Below are positions 1 through 8,147 of a DNA stretch of 64,000 nucleotides, piece by piece; within the stretch, counting starts at the first letter, position 1; every line of letters starts with the position of its first letter. The notes under the pieces were generated by a model. It saw nothing but the letters and a program-made list of their open reading frames with translations. It did no database searches and was not told the DNA's origin. The translations under genes and the position numbers were made by a program. Source of the DNA: Cryobacterium sp. BB307 (lineage in GTDB: Bacteria; Actinomycetota; Actinomycetes; Actinomycetales; Microbacteriaceae); contig NZ_JAANZA010000001.1 in the NCBI RefSeq assembly GCF_012274275.1, forward strand, positions 62,001-126,000. Reading direction: 5' to 3'.

Positions 1-413
1 TGAATGGTGCCGGCACGTGCGATCCGCTCGATCGCGCGGGCATCGTTGAAGCGGTTCGCGAGCTGCGCGACAGCGGCGAGATGGCTTTCCGCGGTGGTTG
101 AGGCGAGGCCAACGACGACCGACACCGGGTCATGGTGCGGATGCCCGAACGCCACCGGTTCGGCCAGGGTCACAACCGACATCCCACCGGTCAGCACATC
201 GTCGCTCGGTCGGGTGTGGGCGAGCGCGAGGCCCGGCGCGATGACGACGTACGGTCCGTGCTCGTCGATCATACGGATCATGTCACCGGCGTAGTCGGCG
301 GTCGCGGCGCCGGATGCGGCGAGCGCGTCACCCGCGAGCTGGACTGCCTCGCGCCAATCGGCGGCGGTTCGTGAAAGCCAGATCGCGTCATCGGGAAGTG
401 GCGGAAGTGGCAT
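1..413 (-). CDS. PTS sugar transporter subunit EIIA (truncated by window edge)
   Basis: The minus-strand frame opens at ATG 413-411 and runs off the window after about 137 codons. The sequence resembles the mannitol/fructose/ascorbate type EIIA domain: the segment GLALAHTRPS carries the histidine expected to accept phosphate from HPr and pass it to EIIB. The start lies 4 nt downstream of the adenosine deaminase stop codon, so the two are probably co-transcribed. No EIIB, EIIC or HPr gene is visible in the window, so the partner transporter must lie to the left or the domain may have a regulatory role. Family assignment is good; the substrate cannot be told. Confidence 0.8.
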   Translation of the reverse strand, partial: MPLPPLPDDAIWLSRTAADWREAVQLAGDALAASGAATADYAGDMIRMIDEHGPYVVIAPGLALAHTRPSDDVLTGGMSVVTLAEPVAFGHPHHDPVSVVVGLASTTAESHLAAVAQLANRFNDARAIERIARAGTI

Positions 414-417
414 CGGG

Positions 418-1539
418 TTAGACCTGATCGAATCCGTCGCTGATGGCCGCGGCCAGTTCTTCCCGGTCCTCGAGCGGCAGGAAGGTCGCCGCCGCCGCGT
501 TGAGCTGGAACACCTCGAGATCGCCGAGGTCGTATCCGAACGCGTCGCTGAGCATCGCGAGCTCCCTGCTGAGGCTCGTGTTGCTCATCAGCCGGTTGTC
601 GGTGTTCACGGTGACGCGGAAGCCGAGCTGGTAGAGCAGGTCGAACGGGTGGTCCTCGAGCTCGTCGCCCCACGCCTCGATCGCGCCGGTCTGCAGGTTC
701 GACGACGGGCTGAGCTCGAGCGCGATCTCCCGGTCGCGCACCCACTGGGCGAGGTCGCCGATGGTGACGTAGCGGCTGTCGCCGTCCTCACGCTCGACGC
801 GGACGTCCTCAGCGAGGCGCACACCGTGGCCGAGCCGCAGAGCGCGGCCGTCGATGAGGGCGCTCGCGATGCTCTGCAGGCCGTCGGCCTCGCCCGCGTG
901 CACGGTGGCGGGGAAGAACTCGCTGGCCAGGTAGTCGAAAGCGTCGCGCAGTCGGCTCGGCGGAAAACCCGCTTCAGGGCCGGCGATGTCGAAACCGACG
1001 ACGCCGCGATCGCGGTGCCGCACCGCGAGCTGCGCGATCTCCAGCCCACGGTCGGTGTGGCGCATGCTGCTGACGAGTTGGCCGATCCGGATGCGTCCGC
1101 CCGCGCTCGTGACGTTCTCGATGCCCGCTTCGATCCCGGCCTGCACAGCCTCGACGGTCTCGTCCAGGCTCAGGCCGCGGTTCAGGTGCTGCTCTGGAGC
1201 CCAGCGCACCTCGCCGTAGATGACCCCGTCGGCGTGCAGGTCCTGCACGAACTCGCGTGCGACCCGCTCCAGACCCTCCCGGGTCTGCATGACGCTGGTG
1301 GTGACGTCGAAGGTCTTCAGGTATTCGACCAGCGAACCCGAGTCCGACTGGTCGGCGAACCAGTCGCCCAGCTGCACGGCATCCGTCGCCGGCAGGTCGA
1401 GTCCGACCTCGTCGGCGAGTTCGATGATGGTCTGCGGGCGGAGGCCGCCGTCGAGGTGGTCGTGCAACGACACCTTCGGGAGGGCACTGATACTGGCGTC
1501 GCCGCCGGGGAGAAGGTAGTCCTGCTGCACCGAGTTCAC
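418..1539 (-). CDS. add: Adenosine deaminase
   Basis: Hydrolytic deamination of adenosine/deoxyadenosine to inosine/deoxyinosine in the cytoplasm. The metal-site motif SLHDHLDGGLR near the N terminus, the central VHAGE segment, LGHGVRL and the ELSPSSN segment follow the adenosine deaminase family order. I place the start at GTG 1539 (373 codons): a -10-like TAGATT ends 7 nt upstream, as in leaderless actinobacterial mRNAs, and the family alignment begins near here. The same frame can be extended to GTG 1599, but that would overlap the divergent nucleoside hydrolase start at 1583. The EIIA gene follows after 4 nt. With the neighbouring nucleoside hydrolase, cytidine deaminase and thymidine phosphorylase it forms a nucleoside salvage set. 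Confidence 0.93.
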   Translation of the reverse strand: MNSVQQDYLLPGGDASISALPKVSLHDHLDGGLRPQTIIELADEVGLDLPATDAVQLGDWFADQSDSGSLVEYLKTFDVTTSVMQTREGLERVAREFVQDLHADGVIYGEVRWAPEQHLNRGLSLDETVEAVQAGIEAGIENVTSAGGRIRIGQLVSSMRHTDRGLEIAQLAVRHRDRGVVGFDIAGPEAGFPPSRLRDAFDYLASEFFPATVHAGEADGLQSIASALIDGRALRLGHGVRLAEDVRVEREDGDSRYVTIGDLAQWVRDREIALELSPSSNLQTGAIEAWGDELEDHPFDLLYQLGFRVTVNTDNRLMSNTSLSRELAMLSDAFGYDLGDLEVFQLNAAAATFLPLEDREELAAAISDGFDQV

Positions 1540-1546
1540 GGCACCA

Positions 1547-1552
1547 AATCTA
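1547..1552 (-). promoter_or_regulatory. -10 element for leaderless add mRNA
   Basis: TAGATT on the minus strand, then 7 nt, then the GTG start at 1539. No Shine-Dalgarno sequence fits in the gap. This supports GTG 1539 as the start and a leaderless transcript. The -35 region is not convincing. Confidence 0.5.
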
Positions 1553-1570
1553 CTGGGTTCCGGCGGACGG

Positions 1571-1576
1571 TACTCT
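1571..1576 (+). promoter_or_regulatory. -10 element for leaderless nucleoside hydrolase mRNA
   Basis: TACTCT on the plus strand, 6 nt before the GTG at 1583, back to back with the add -10 box. The two divergent promoters occupy about 40 bp. Confidence 0.45.
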
Positions 1577-1582
1577 GGGACG

Positions 1583-2518
1583 GTGCCACGAAAGGTCATT
1601 CTCGATTGCGATCCCGGCCACGACGACGCGATCGCCCTGCTTCTAGCCCACGGTAATCCGGAGATCGAACTGCTGGCGGTGACGACGGTTCACGGCAATC
1701 AGACGATCGAGAAGACGACCCGGAACGCTCTCGCGGTCGCCGAGATCGCCGGGATCACCGGCGTGCCGTTCGCGCGCGGTGCACACCGCCCGCTGGTGCG
1801 CGAGGTCGAGGTGGCCGAGTCGATTCACGGCGACTCCGGCATGGACGGCCCGGTGCTTCCGGAGCCGAGCCTCGAACTGGACGAGCGTCACGCGGTCGAC
1901 CTCATCATCGACACGATCATGTCGCACGAGCCGGGTACCGTGACGCTCATCCCGACCGGAGCCCTCACCAACATCGCGCTGGCGGTGCGCAAGGAGCCGC
2001 GCATAGCGGAGCGAGTCGCCGAGGTGGTCCTGATGGGCGGCGGCTACCACGGTGGGAACTGGAGTGCGGCGGCGGAGTTCAACATCGTCATCGACCCCGA
2101 GGCCGCGCACATCGTGTTCAACGAGGCGTGGAAGCTGACCATGGTCGGGTTGGATCTCACCCATCAGGCGCTCGCGACCCCGGATGTCGTGCAGGCGATC
2201 GCCGAGGTCGGCACCAAGCCCGCGCAGTTCGTGCTCGAGCTGCTGGAGTTCTTCAGCAAGACCTACCGGGAAGCGCAAGGTTTCGAGCATCCGCCTGTGC
2301 ACGACCCGTGTGCGGTCGCGCTGGTGATCGACCCGAGCGTGATGTCGGTGGTGCGGGTGCCGCTGGACGTCGAACTGACCGGGTCGCTGACCTTGGGGAT
2401 GACGGTCGCGGACTTCCGCGGACCGGCCCCGGATGATTGCACCACGCACGCGGCGACCGACCTCGACCGCGAGAAGTTCTGGGCGCTGATCGTGGACGCG
2501 CTGCGCCGCATCGGCTGA
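1583..2518 (+). CDS. Inosine-uridine preferring nucleoside hydrolase family protein
   Basis: Cleaves the N-glycosidic bond of ribonucleosides to free base and ribose. The N terminus carries the calcium-binding signature DCDPGHDDAIALLLAHG (residues about 7-23), and the PTGALTNIALA segment follows at about 125-135; 311 aa is the usual length. The start is GTG 1583, preceded by a -10-like hexamer rather than a ribosome binding site. It is divergent from add by 43 bp, consistent with a shared nucleoside salvage role. Which nucleosides it prefers cannot be read from sequence. Confidence 0.9.
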   Translation: MPRKVILDCDPGHDDAIALLLAHGNPEIELLAVTTVHGNQTIEKTTRNALAVAEIAGITGVPFARGAHRPLVREVEVAESIHGDSGMDGPVLPEPSLELDERHAVDLIIDTIMSHEPGTVTLIPTGALTNIALAVRKEPRIAERVAEVVLMGGGYHGGNWSAAAEFNIVIDPEAAHIVFNEAWKLTMVGLDLTHQALATPDVVQAIAEVGTKPAQFVLELLEFFSKTYREAQGFEHPPVHDPCAVALVIDPSVMSVVRVPLDVELTGSLTLGMTVADFRGPAPDDCTTHAATDLDREKFWALIVDALRRIG

Positions 2519-2572
2519 CCGCCTGCGCCGTCGCCGAGCGCCGCCCAAATGTTCGAGCGCACGGGATACTGC

Positions 2573-2731
2573 GCGTGCACTCGCGCATTTCGCGTGCACT
2601 CGGCGATGGATCGCGGATGCGCGGAACGAGCCTGTCGAGATACGCTCGCGCGGGTGGTTCTTCACGCGCGGGTGTTCCTTTCACGCGCGGGTAAAATTTC
2701 ACCCGCGCGTGAAAGTTCGACCCGCGCGAAG
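2573..2731. repeat. Intergenic repeat cluster with CGCGCGGGT units and a perfect inverted repeat
   Basis: The 227-bp space between two convergent genes holds a direct repeat GCGTGCACTCG (about 2573 and 2590) and five copies, in both orientations, of CGCGCGGGT between 2645 and 2731. Two of these form a perfect 14-bp inverted repeat at 2679-2692 and 2701-2714 with an 8-nt loop, which could act as a bidirectional terminator although no T-run follows. The unit TTCGACCCGCGCGA recurs at 58819-58852. Confidence 0.7.
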
Positions 2732-2745
2732 CCTGTGTCGGGCGT

Positions 2746-3888
2746 CTAGCGGGCCAGGTGGCGGGAGATCACCAGCCGCTGGATCTGGTTGGTGCCCTCG
2801 AAGATCTGCATCACCTTCGCCTCACGCATGTACCGCTCGGCCGGGAAGTCGCGCGTGTAGCCAGCACCTCCGAGCACCTGCACGGCATCCGTCGCGACCT
2901 TCATCGCGTTGTCGGTCGCCACCAGCTTCGCGATCGACGACTCCCGCGTCGACGGCTTGCCCCGATCCCGGATGCGCGCAGCAGCCAGGTAGGTCGCCCG
3001 CCCGGACTCCACTGCGGCGGCCATGTCGGCCAGCACGAACCCGAGCCCCTGGTGGTCGATGATGCGCTTCCCGAACGCCTCGCGCACCTTCGCGTACTCG
3101 ACCGCGACATCCAGAGCCGCCTGGGCCAGCCCGGTCGCGACCGCAGCGATCCCCAGCCGCCCGGCGTCGAGCGCTGCAAGCGCGATTGACAGACCCTGCC
3201 CCTCCGCGCCGATTCGACGTTCCTCGGGAACGTAGACGTCGTCGAAGTTCATGGTCGCGGTGGTGAGGCCGGTCAGCCCCATCTTGTTCTCCGGCGACGC
3301 GGGGCTGAGGCCGTCGGTGTCGGCCGGCACCAGGAAGCAGGAGATCCCGCGGCCACCATCATCGGAGGTGCGCGCCATCACCGTGTAGAAGTCCGCGTGT
3401 CCACCGTGGCTGGTCCACGCCTTCGCACCGTTGATGACATAGCCACCGTCTGACCGAACCGCTCGCGTGCGCATCGCCGCCGGGTCGGATCCGGCGTGCG
3501 GCTCCGACAGGCAGTACGCGCCGAGCAGCTCACCGGAGAGCATGTCCGGCAGCCATTGCTGCTTCTGCTGTTGCGTGCCGTAAGTGGCAAGCGGGAAACA
3601 CGACAGCGCGTGCACGCTCGCCCCTACTCCCACACTGGCCCACGCCGCAGCGATCTCCTCGAACACCTGTAGGTAGGACTCAGCGCTCTGCCCGCCGCCG
3701 CCGAACTCCTCCGGGTACGGCAGGCTCAGCAGCCCGGCGCGGCCCAGGGTGAGGAACACGTCCCGCGGGAAACTCGCATCGCGCTCCGCCGCCGCGGCGC
3801 GCGGGGTCAGCTCCTTCTCGGCGATGTCGCGCACGAGCTCGATGAGGTCGTCGCCTTCTTCGGTGGGCATTACACGGGTTACGGGCAC
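2746..3888 (-). CDS. Acyl-CoA dehydrogenase family protein
   Basis: FAD-dependent alpha,beta-dehydrogenation of an acyl-CoA. At 380 aa it has the standard family length, with the signature YCLSEPHAGSD in the middle domain, WTSHGG, and the C-terminal segment QVLGGAGYTRDFPAERYMRE containing a likely catalytic glutamate region. The start is GTG 3888 with GGAGGAG 8-11 nt upstream. It lies 46 bp downstream of thymidine phosphorylase on the same strand, so it may be the last gene of the nucleoside operon, an odd companion there. Chain-length or branched-chain specificity cannot be assigned. Confidence 0.9.
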   Translation of the reverse strand: MPVTRVMPTEEGDDLIELVRDIAEKELTPRAAAAERDASFPRDVFLTLGRAGLLSLPYPEEFGGGGQSAESYLQVFEEIAAAWASVGVGASVHALSCFPLATYGTQQQKQQWLPDMLSGELLGAYCLSEPHAGSDPAAMRTRAVRSDGGYVINGAKAWTSHGGHADFYTVMARTSDDGGRGISCFLVPADTDGLSPASPENKMGLTGLTTATMNFDDVYVPEERRIGAEGQGLSIALAALDAGRLGIAAVATGLAQAALDVAVEYAKVREAFGKRIIDHQGLGFVLADMAAAVESGRATYLAAARIRDRGKPSTRESSIAKLVATDNAMKVATDAVQVLGGAGYTRDFPAERYMREAKVMQIFEGTNQIQRLVISRHLAR

Positions 3889-3934
3889 AGCTCTCCTCCG
3901 GATGCGTGCAGGCGACGCTGCCTGCGGCGTGGGT

Positions 3935-5236
3935 TTAGGCGGTGATGCGGTCCACGATGAGCGGGCCGCCGTCGTTCACCTGCGAGCCCTCGTCACCGAT
4001 GCTGTAGGCACCCTCGAGCGCTTCGAGGGCTCGCTCGAACCGGGCCGGCTCGTCGGCGCTCAGGGTGAACAGCGGCTGGCCCTTCTTCACGGCATCGCCC
4101 GGCTTCGCGTGCAGGTCGATGCCGGCCGAGTGCTGCACCGGATCCTGCTTGCGCGCCCGGCCTGCGCCGAGCCGCCAGGCCGCGATGCCGAACGGCAGGG
4201 CATGCTGCTCGACGAGCACTCCGTCGCGGTCGGCGGTGACGACGTGCTGCTCCTTGGCGATAGGCAGCGGCGCATCCGGGTCGCCGCCCTGCGCGCTGAT
4301 CATGGCCCGCCAGGTGTCCATCGCGCGGCCGTCCTTGAGCGCATCCTCGACGTCGGCCTCCATCTGGCCGACCGACTCGAGCATCTCCCGCGCAAGCGCC
4401 ACGGTCAGCTCGACGACGTCCGCCGGCCCGCCGCCGGCGAGCACCTCGACCGACTCGCGCACCTCGTTGGCGTTGCCGATCGCAAGCCCGAGCGGCACGT
4501 TCATGTTGGTGAGCAGCGCGGTGGTGGTGACACCGGCATCCGTGCCCAGTGCGACCATGGTCTCGGCCAGCTGGCGGCTCTGCTCGATGTCCTTCAGGAA
4601 CGCGCCGGAGCCGAACTTCACGTCCAGCACGAGCGCCGAGGTGCCCTCCGCGATCTTCTTGCTCATGATCGAGCTTGCGATCAACGGGATCGCCTCAACC
4701 GTCCCGGTGATGTCGCGCAGCGAGTACAGCTTGCCGTCGGCCGGCGCGAGCCCGGAGCCTGCGGCGCAGATCACCGCGCCGATGCTCTCGAGCTGCTCGC
4801 GCAGCTCCTCGTTCGACAGCGAGGCGCGCCAACCGGGAATCGACTCGAGCTTGTCAAGCGTGCCGCCGGTGTGGCCGAGCCCGCGTCCGGAAAGCTGCGG
4901 GACCGCGACCCCGAAACTCGCGACCAGCGGCGCGAGCGGCAGCGTGATCTTGTCGCCGACCCCGCCGGTCGAGTGCTTGTCGGCGGTGGGCTTCGACAGC
5001 GTCGCGAAGTCCATCCGCTCGCCGCTTTCGATCATCGCGAGGGTCAGGTCCTTGACCTCGCGGCGCTCCATACCGTTCAGGAAGATCGCCATCGCCATCG
5101 CGGCCATCTGCTCGTCGCCGACGTACCCGCGGGTGAACGCGTCGACGAGCCAGTTGATCTGGTCGGTGGACAGCGGATGCTTGTCCCGCTTGGCGCGGAT
5201 GAGGTCGACGGTGTCGAACGGCTCGATGGTGCTCAC
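3935..5236 (-). CDS. deoA: Thymidine phosphorylase
   Basis: Phosphorolysis of thymidine/deoxyuridine to free base and deoxyribose-1-phosphate. The family signature SGRGLGHTGGTLDKLESIPG is intact, with KHSTGGVGDK (phosphate site) before it and the C-terminal pyrimidine-phosphorylase domain after it; 433 aa is normal. The GTG start at 5236 has AGGAGC about 7 nt upstream, and the cytidine deaminase stop is 9 nt away, so the two are translated from one mRNA. The order cdd-deoA behind a BMP-type nucleoside ABC transporter makes a pyrimidine nucleoside uptake and salvage unit. Confidence 0.96.
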   Translation of the reverse strand: MSTIEPFDTVDLIRAKRDKHPLSTDQINWLVDAFTRGYVGDEQMAAMAMAIFLNGMERREVKDLTLAMIESGERMDFATLSKPTADKHSTGGVGDKITLPLAPLVASFGVAVPQLSGRGLGHTGGTLDKLESIPGWRASLSNEELREQLESIGAVICAAGSGLAPADGKLYSLRDITGTVEAIPLIASSIMSKKIAEGTSALVLDVKFGSGAFLKDIEQSRQLAETMVALGTDAGVTTTALLTNMNVPLGLAIGNANEVRESVEVLAGGGPADVVELTVALAREMLESVGQMEADVEDALKDGRAMDTWRAMISAQGGDPDAPLPIAKEQHVVTADRDGVLVEQHALPFGIAAWRLGAGRARKQDPVQHSAGIDLHAKPGDAVKKGQPLFTLSADEPARFERALEALEGAYSIGDEGSQVNDGGPLIVDRITA

Positions 5237-5245
5237 GATTTGCTC

Positions 5246-5647
5246 CTAGCTGCGGTAATCCTCGAGGGTTCGCGGACCGAAGGCATCCGGGATCACCTCG
5301 TCGATGGTCTTGATGCCCGACACCGTCTCCAGCAGCATGCCGTCGGCGGAGTGCTCGAACAGCAGCTGCCGGCAGCGGCCGCAGGGCATAAGGGTGTTGC
5401 CGTGGCCGTCGACGCACGTGAAGGCGACCAGCTTGCCGCCGCCGGTCATGTGCAGGCTGGAGACCAGGGCGCACTCGGCGCACAGGGTGAGCCCGTACGA
5501 CGCGTTCTCGACGTTGCAGCCGGCGATCACCCGCCCGTCGTCGACGAGCGCTGCCACCCCCACCGGGAAGTTCGAGTACGGCACGTAGGCCCGGCCCATC
5601 GCCTCGGTCGCTGCCGTGCGCAGCGAGTCCCAATCGATGTCGCTCAT
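5246..5647 (-). CDS. cdd: Cytidine deaminase
   Basis: Zinc hydrolase converting cytidine/deoxycytidine to uridine/deoxyuridine. The motifs CNVENASYG, LCAECALV (zinc Cys and catalytic Glu) and PCGRCRQLL (two zinc Cys) are all present in a 133-aa protein, the size of the homotetrameric class. ATG 5647 is preceded by GGAAGGGA. It lies between the MFS gene (20 nt upstream) and deoA (9 nt downstream) in one minus-strand transcription unit. Confidence 0.96.
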   Translation of the reverse strand: MSDIDWDSLRTAATEAMGRAYVPYSNFPVGVAALVDDGRVIAGCNVENASYGLTLCAECALVSSLHMTGGGKLVAFTCVDGHGNTLMPCGRCRQLLFEHSADGMLLETVSGIKTIDEVIPDAFGPRTLEDYRS

Positions 5648-5667
5648 AGCTGAATTCCCTTCCGTGC

Positions 5668-6867
5668 TCAATGTAGCCGCCCTTGCACCAGCCCTGGCCG
5701 ACCAGCGAGATAGCCCGCGACGAACTGCGGTACGAGCATGACGAGCAGCAGCATGAGGGATGCTGTCCACGCCCCGGTGACGTCGTTGAGCAGCCCGAGG
5801 AGCAGCGGCGCGGGGGCAGCGAGCAGGTAGCCCCAACTTTGGGCCATCCGGGACAGGCTCGTCGTGTGGTCGGCATCCGGTGCGCGCAGGACGAGCAGCG
5901 TCAACCCGAGACCGAGGCTCGCGCCCTGAGCGATCCCGAGCAGCGTCACCCACAGCACCGGAGCGGAGGGCACCGCCAGGAAGCCGCCGACTGCGACAAA
6001 GAAGAGCACGCCGAGCCCGATCGCGAACCCTGCTTGGCTGCGCATCCGGTCAAGCAGCATGGGCACGACCAGGGCAGGGACGATGCTGACGACGTTGATC
6101 AGGGCGAGCATCCCGCCAGCGAACACCGTGTCCGCGCCGCGCGCGATGAGGATGGTGGGCAGCCACGCTGTTGTGGCGTAGAAATTGAACGACTGCAGGC
6201 CGAAGAAGGCGGTCACGTACCAGGCGACCCGGTCGCGGTGCAGGGCGACGGCTACGCCTCCGGATGCCGCGGTGCGGCCGGCCGAACGCATCATCGGCAG
6301 CCACGCCGCGAGCGCGATGACCGCGAAAATGCCCCACGCGCCGAGCGCGACGTTCCAATCCAGCCCGCCGGCACGGGCGACCGGCACGGTGATGCCGGCC
6401 GCGAGGGTCGCGCCCCCGGCCAGCGACATCGAGAACAGCCCGGACATCAGTCCGACGCGGTGCGGGAAGTCACGCTTGATGAGGCCGGGCAGCAGGATGT
6501 TGCCGAAGGCAATGCCGGTGCCGACAAGCACGGTGCCGCCGAACAGTCCGAACGGCGAGGGCACGAGCCGCAGCGCGCACCCGGCGATGATCAGCACGAG
6601 CACCAGCCCAAGCGCTCGCTCCAGACCGACGTGCCTGGCAAGTACAGGGGCCAGCGGCCCGAGCGCGGCGAAGCACAGCACCGGCAACGTCACGAGCAGG
6701 CCGGCGCTGAATGCGGTGAGCTGGACCGCATCCGAGATCTCGTCGAGCAGCGGGGAGACGGCGACGATCGCCGGCCGCAGGTTGAGTGCCAGCAGCACGA
6801 CGGCGATCGCCGCCCACAGCCCCCTCGACGGCGCGCGTGTCGAGGAAGCCGGGGCGGCGGTAGTCAC
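5668..6867 (-). CDS. MFS transporter, CynX/NimT-like
   Basis: About 399 aa with some 12 hydrophobic segments and no periplasmic domain. The opening ALNLRPAIVAVSPLLDEI and the FGNILLPGLIKRDFP segment are typical of the CynX/NimT cyanate/nitroimidazole transporter group. The start is GTG 6867, overlapping the stop of the upstream permease by 4 bp (GTGA), so translation is coupled to the nucleoside ABC transporter. Members of this group are rarely characterised; the setting suggests movement of a nucleobase or breakdown product, possibly efflux, but that is inference from context only. Confidence 0.85.
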   Translation of the reverse strand: MTTAAPASSTRAPSRGLWAAIAVVLLALNLRPAIVAVSPLLDEISDAVQLTAFSAGLLVTLPVLCFAALGPLAPVLARHVGLERALGLVLVLIIAGCALRLVPSPFGLFGGTVLVGTGIAFGNILLPGLIKRDFPHRVGLMSGLFSMSLAGGATLAAGITVPVARAGGLDWNVALGAWGIFAVIALAAWLPMMRSAGRTAASGGVAVALHRDRVAWYVTAFFGLQSFNFYATTAWLPTILIARGADTVFAGGMLALINVVSIVPALVVPMLLDRMRSQAGFAIGLGVLFFVAVGGFLAVPSAPVLWVTLLGIAQGASLGLGLTLLVLRAPDADHTTSLSRMAQSWGYLLAAPAPLLLGLLNDVTGAWTASLMLLLVMLVPQFVAGYLAGRPGLVQGRLH

Positions 6868-8147
6868 GCCTTTATGTATGGTTTGCCGTCGGCCGCAGGC
6901 GCTCGCGACTGACCGACGAATCCGGCAACAGCGAAGATCGTCACGATGTACGGAAGCATCAGCAGGAATTCGCTGGGCAGCGGCGACCCGATGATGCCGA
7001 GCACGCTCTGCAGGTTGGTCGCGAAGCCGAACAGCAGGCCCGCGAGCATGGCGCGGATCGGATCCCACCGGCCGAAGATGACCGCCGCGAGGGCGATGAA
7101 GCCCGCTCCGGCTGTCATCTCCTTGGTGAACGAACCGACTGAGCCGAGCGTGAAGTACGCACCGCCGAAGCCGGCGATCGCGCCACCGATCGAGACGTTG
7201 ATGAACCGCGTCATGTTGACCTTGATGCCGACGGTGTCGGCGGCGGTCGGGTGCTCGCCCACCGAGCGCGTGCGCAGGCCCCAGCGGGTGCGGAACAGCG
7301 CGTAGGCGACCACGGCAACCGTGATGTACATGACGTAGACGATGATCGTCTGGTTGAACAGCACCGGGCCGATGATCGGTATCGAGACCAGCCCCGGGAT
7401 CGGGATCCGCTCGAAGCGCGGTGGCGAGTTCAGCAGCGCGGCGTTCTCCTGCAGCACCTGCGAGTACAGGAACCCGGTGAGACCGGTGACCAGCACGTTC
7501 AGCACGACACCGACGATGATCTGGTCGACGACGTACTTGATCGCGAACGCGGCGAGAATGAACGACACGAGCACGCCAGCGATCATCGCGGCGACCAGGC
7601 CGAGCAGCGGCTGGCGGGTGATGGATGCGACCATCGCCGAGGTGAACGCGCCGGCGAGCAGCTGGCCCTCGATGGCGATGTTGATGACACCGCTTCGCTC
7701 GGAGATGACGCCGGACATGGCGCCGAAGATCAGCGGGACACTCAGGCTGACCGCGCCGATGAGCAGACCGGGCACCGGCAGCAGCGAGCCGGCGGAGGTC
7801 CAGGTCAGGAATCCGACCATGAACAGCACACCGAACACGATGGTAAGCCAGAGCGGGGTCTTCCTGCCCTGGTTGACGATCCACGCCGACAGCGCGGTAA
7901 GCGCCAGCAGCAGGATGCCGATGATCCAGCCGGTCGCGCGGGTCGGCAGCGAGATATCCGGAATCTGGATGAGGTCGTAGCTCGTGGAGAGCCGGAAGGT
8001 GCTGAACCCCTCGCGACCGAACACGCCGAACGCGAGCAGGGCAACAAGCGCGAAGATGCCGAAGAAGATCGGCGCCTTCCAGCTCTTGACGACCGTCCGC
8101 TCGAGGGTGATCGGTGCCGATGACGGCGTTGTCGCCTGGACGCTCAC
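6864..8147 (-). CDS. ABC transporter permease, BMP/nucleoside type (second permease)
   Basis: Integral membrane protein of 427 aa with about 10 hydrophobic segments; the family core (SERSGVINIAIEGQLLAGAF, then EHPTAADTVGI) matches the YufQ/NupC-type permeases that pair with BMP lipoproteins. An N-terminal extension of about 100 residues precedes the core domain. Start GTG 8147 overlaps the upstream permease stop by 4 bp. It forms a heterodimeric channel with the next gene upstream, driven by the ATPase at 9442-10962. Confidence 0.92.
   Translation of the reverse strand: MSVQATTPSSAPITLERTVVKSWKAPIFFGIFALVALLAFGVFGREGFSTFRLSTSYDLIQIPDISLPTRATGWIIGILLLALTALSAWIVNQGRKTPLWLTIVFGVLFMVGFLTWTSAGSLLPVPGLLIGAVSLSVPLIFGAMSGVISERSGVINIAIEGQLLAGAFTSAMVASITRQPLLGLVAAMIAGVLVSFILAAFAIKYVVDQIIVGVVLNVLVTGLTGFLYSQVLQENAALLNSPPRFERIPIPGLVSIPIIGPVLFNQTIIVYVMYITVAVVAYALFRTRWGLRTRSVGEHPTAADTVGIKVNMTRFINVSIGGAIAGFGGAYFTLGSVGSFTKEMTAGAGFIALAAVIFGRWDPIRAMLAGLLFGFATNLQSVLGIIGSPLPSEFLLMLPYIVTIFAVAGFVGQSRAPAADGKPYIKA

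Noticed and set aside
1540-1599. Longer N terminus for adenosine deaminase from GTG 1599
   Set aside because: It overlaps the divergent hydrolase start, and a -10 box suited to the shorter start lies inside it.
649-1656. 335-codon plus-strand frame opposite adenosine deaminase
   Set aside because: Adenosine deaminase motifs are unambiguous on the other strand; the plus frame has no motif.
3749-5653. 634-codon plus-strand open frame opposite thymidine phosphorylase and cytidine deaminase
   Set aside because: It is the complement of two genes with complete catalytic motifs; its product is Arg/His/Gly-rich without recognisable domains, a common artefact of high GC content.
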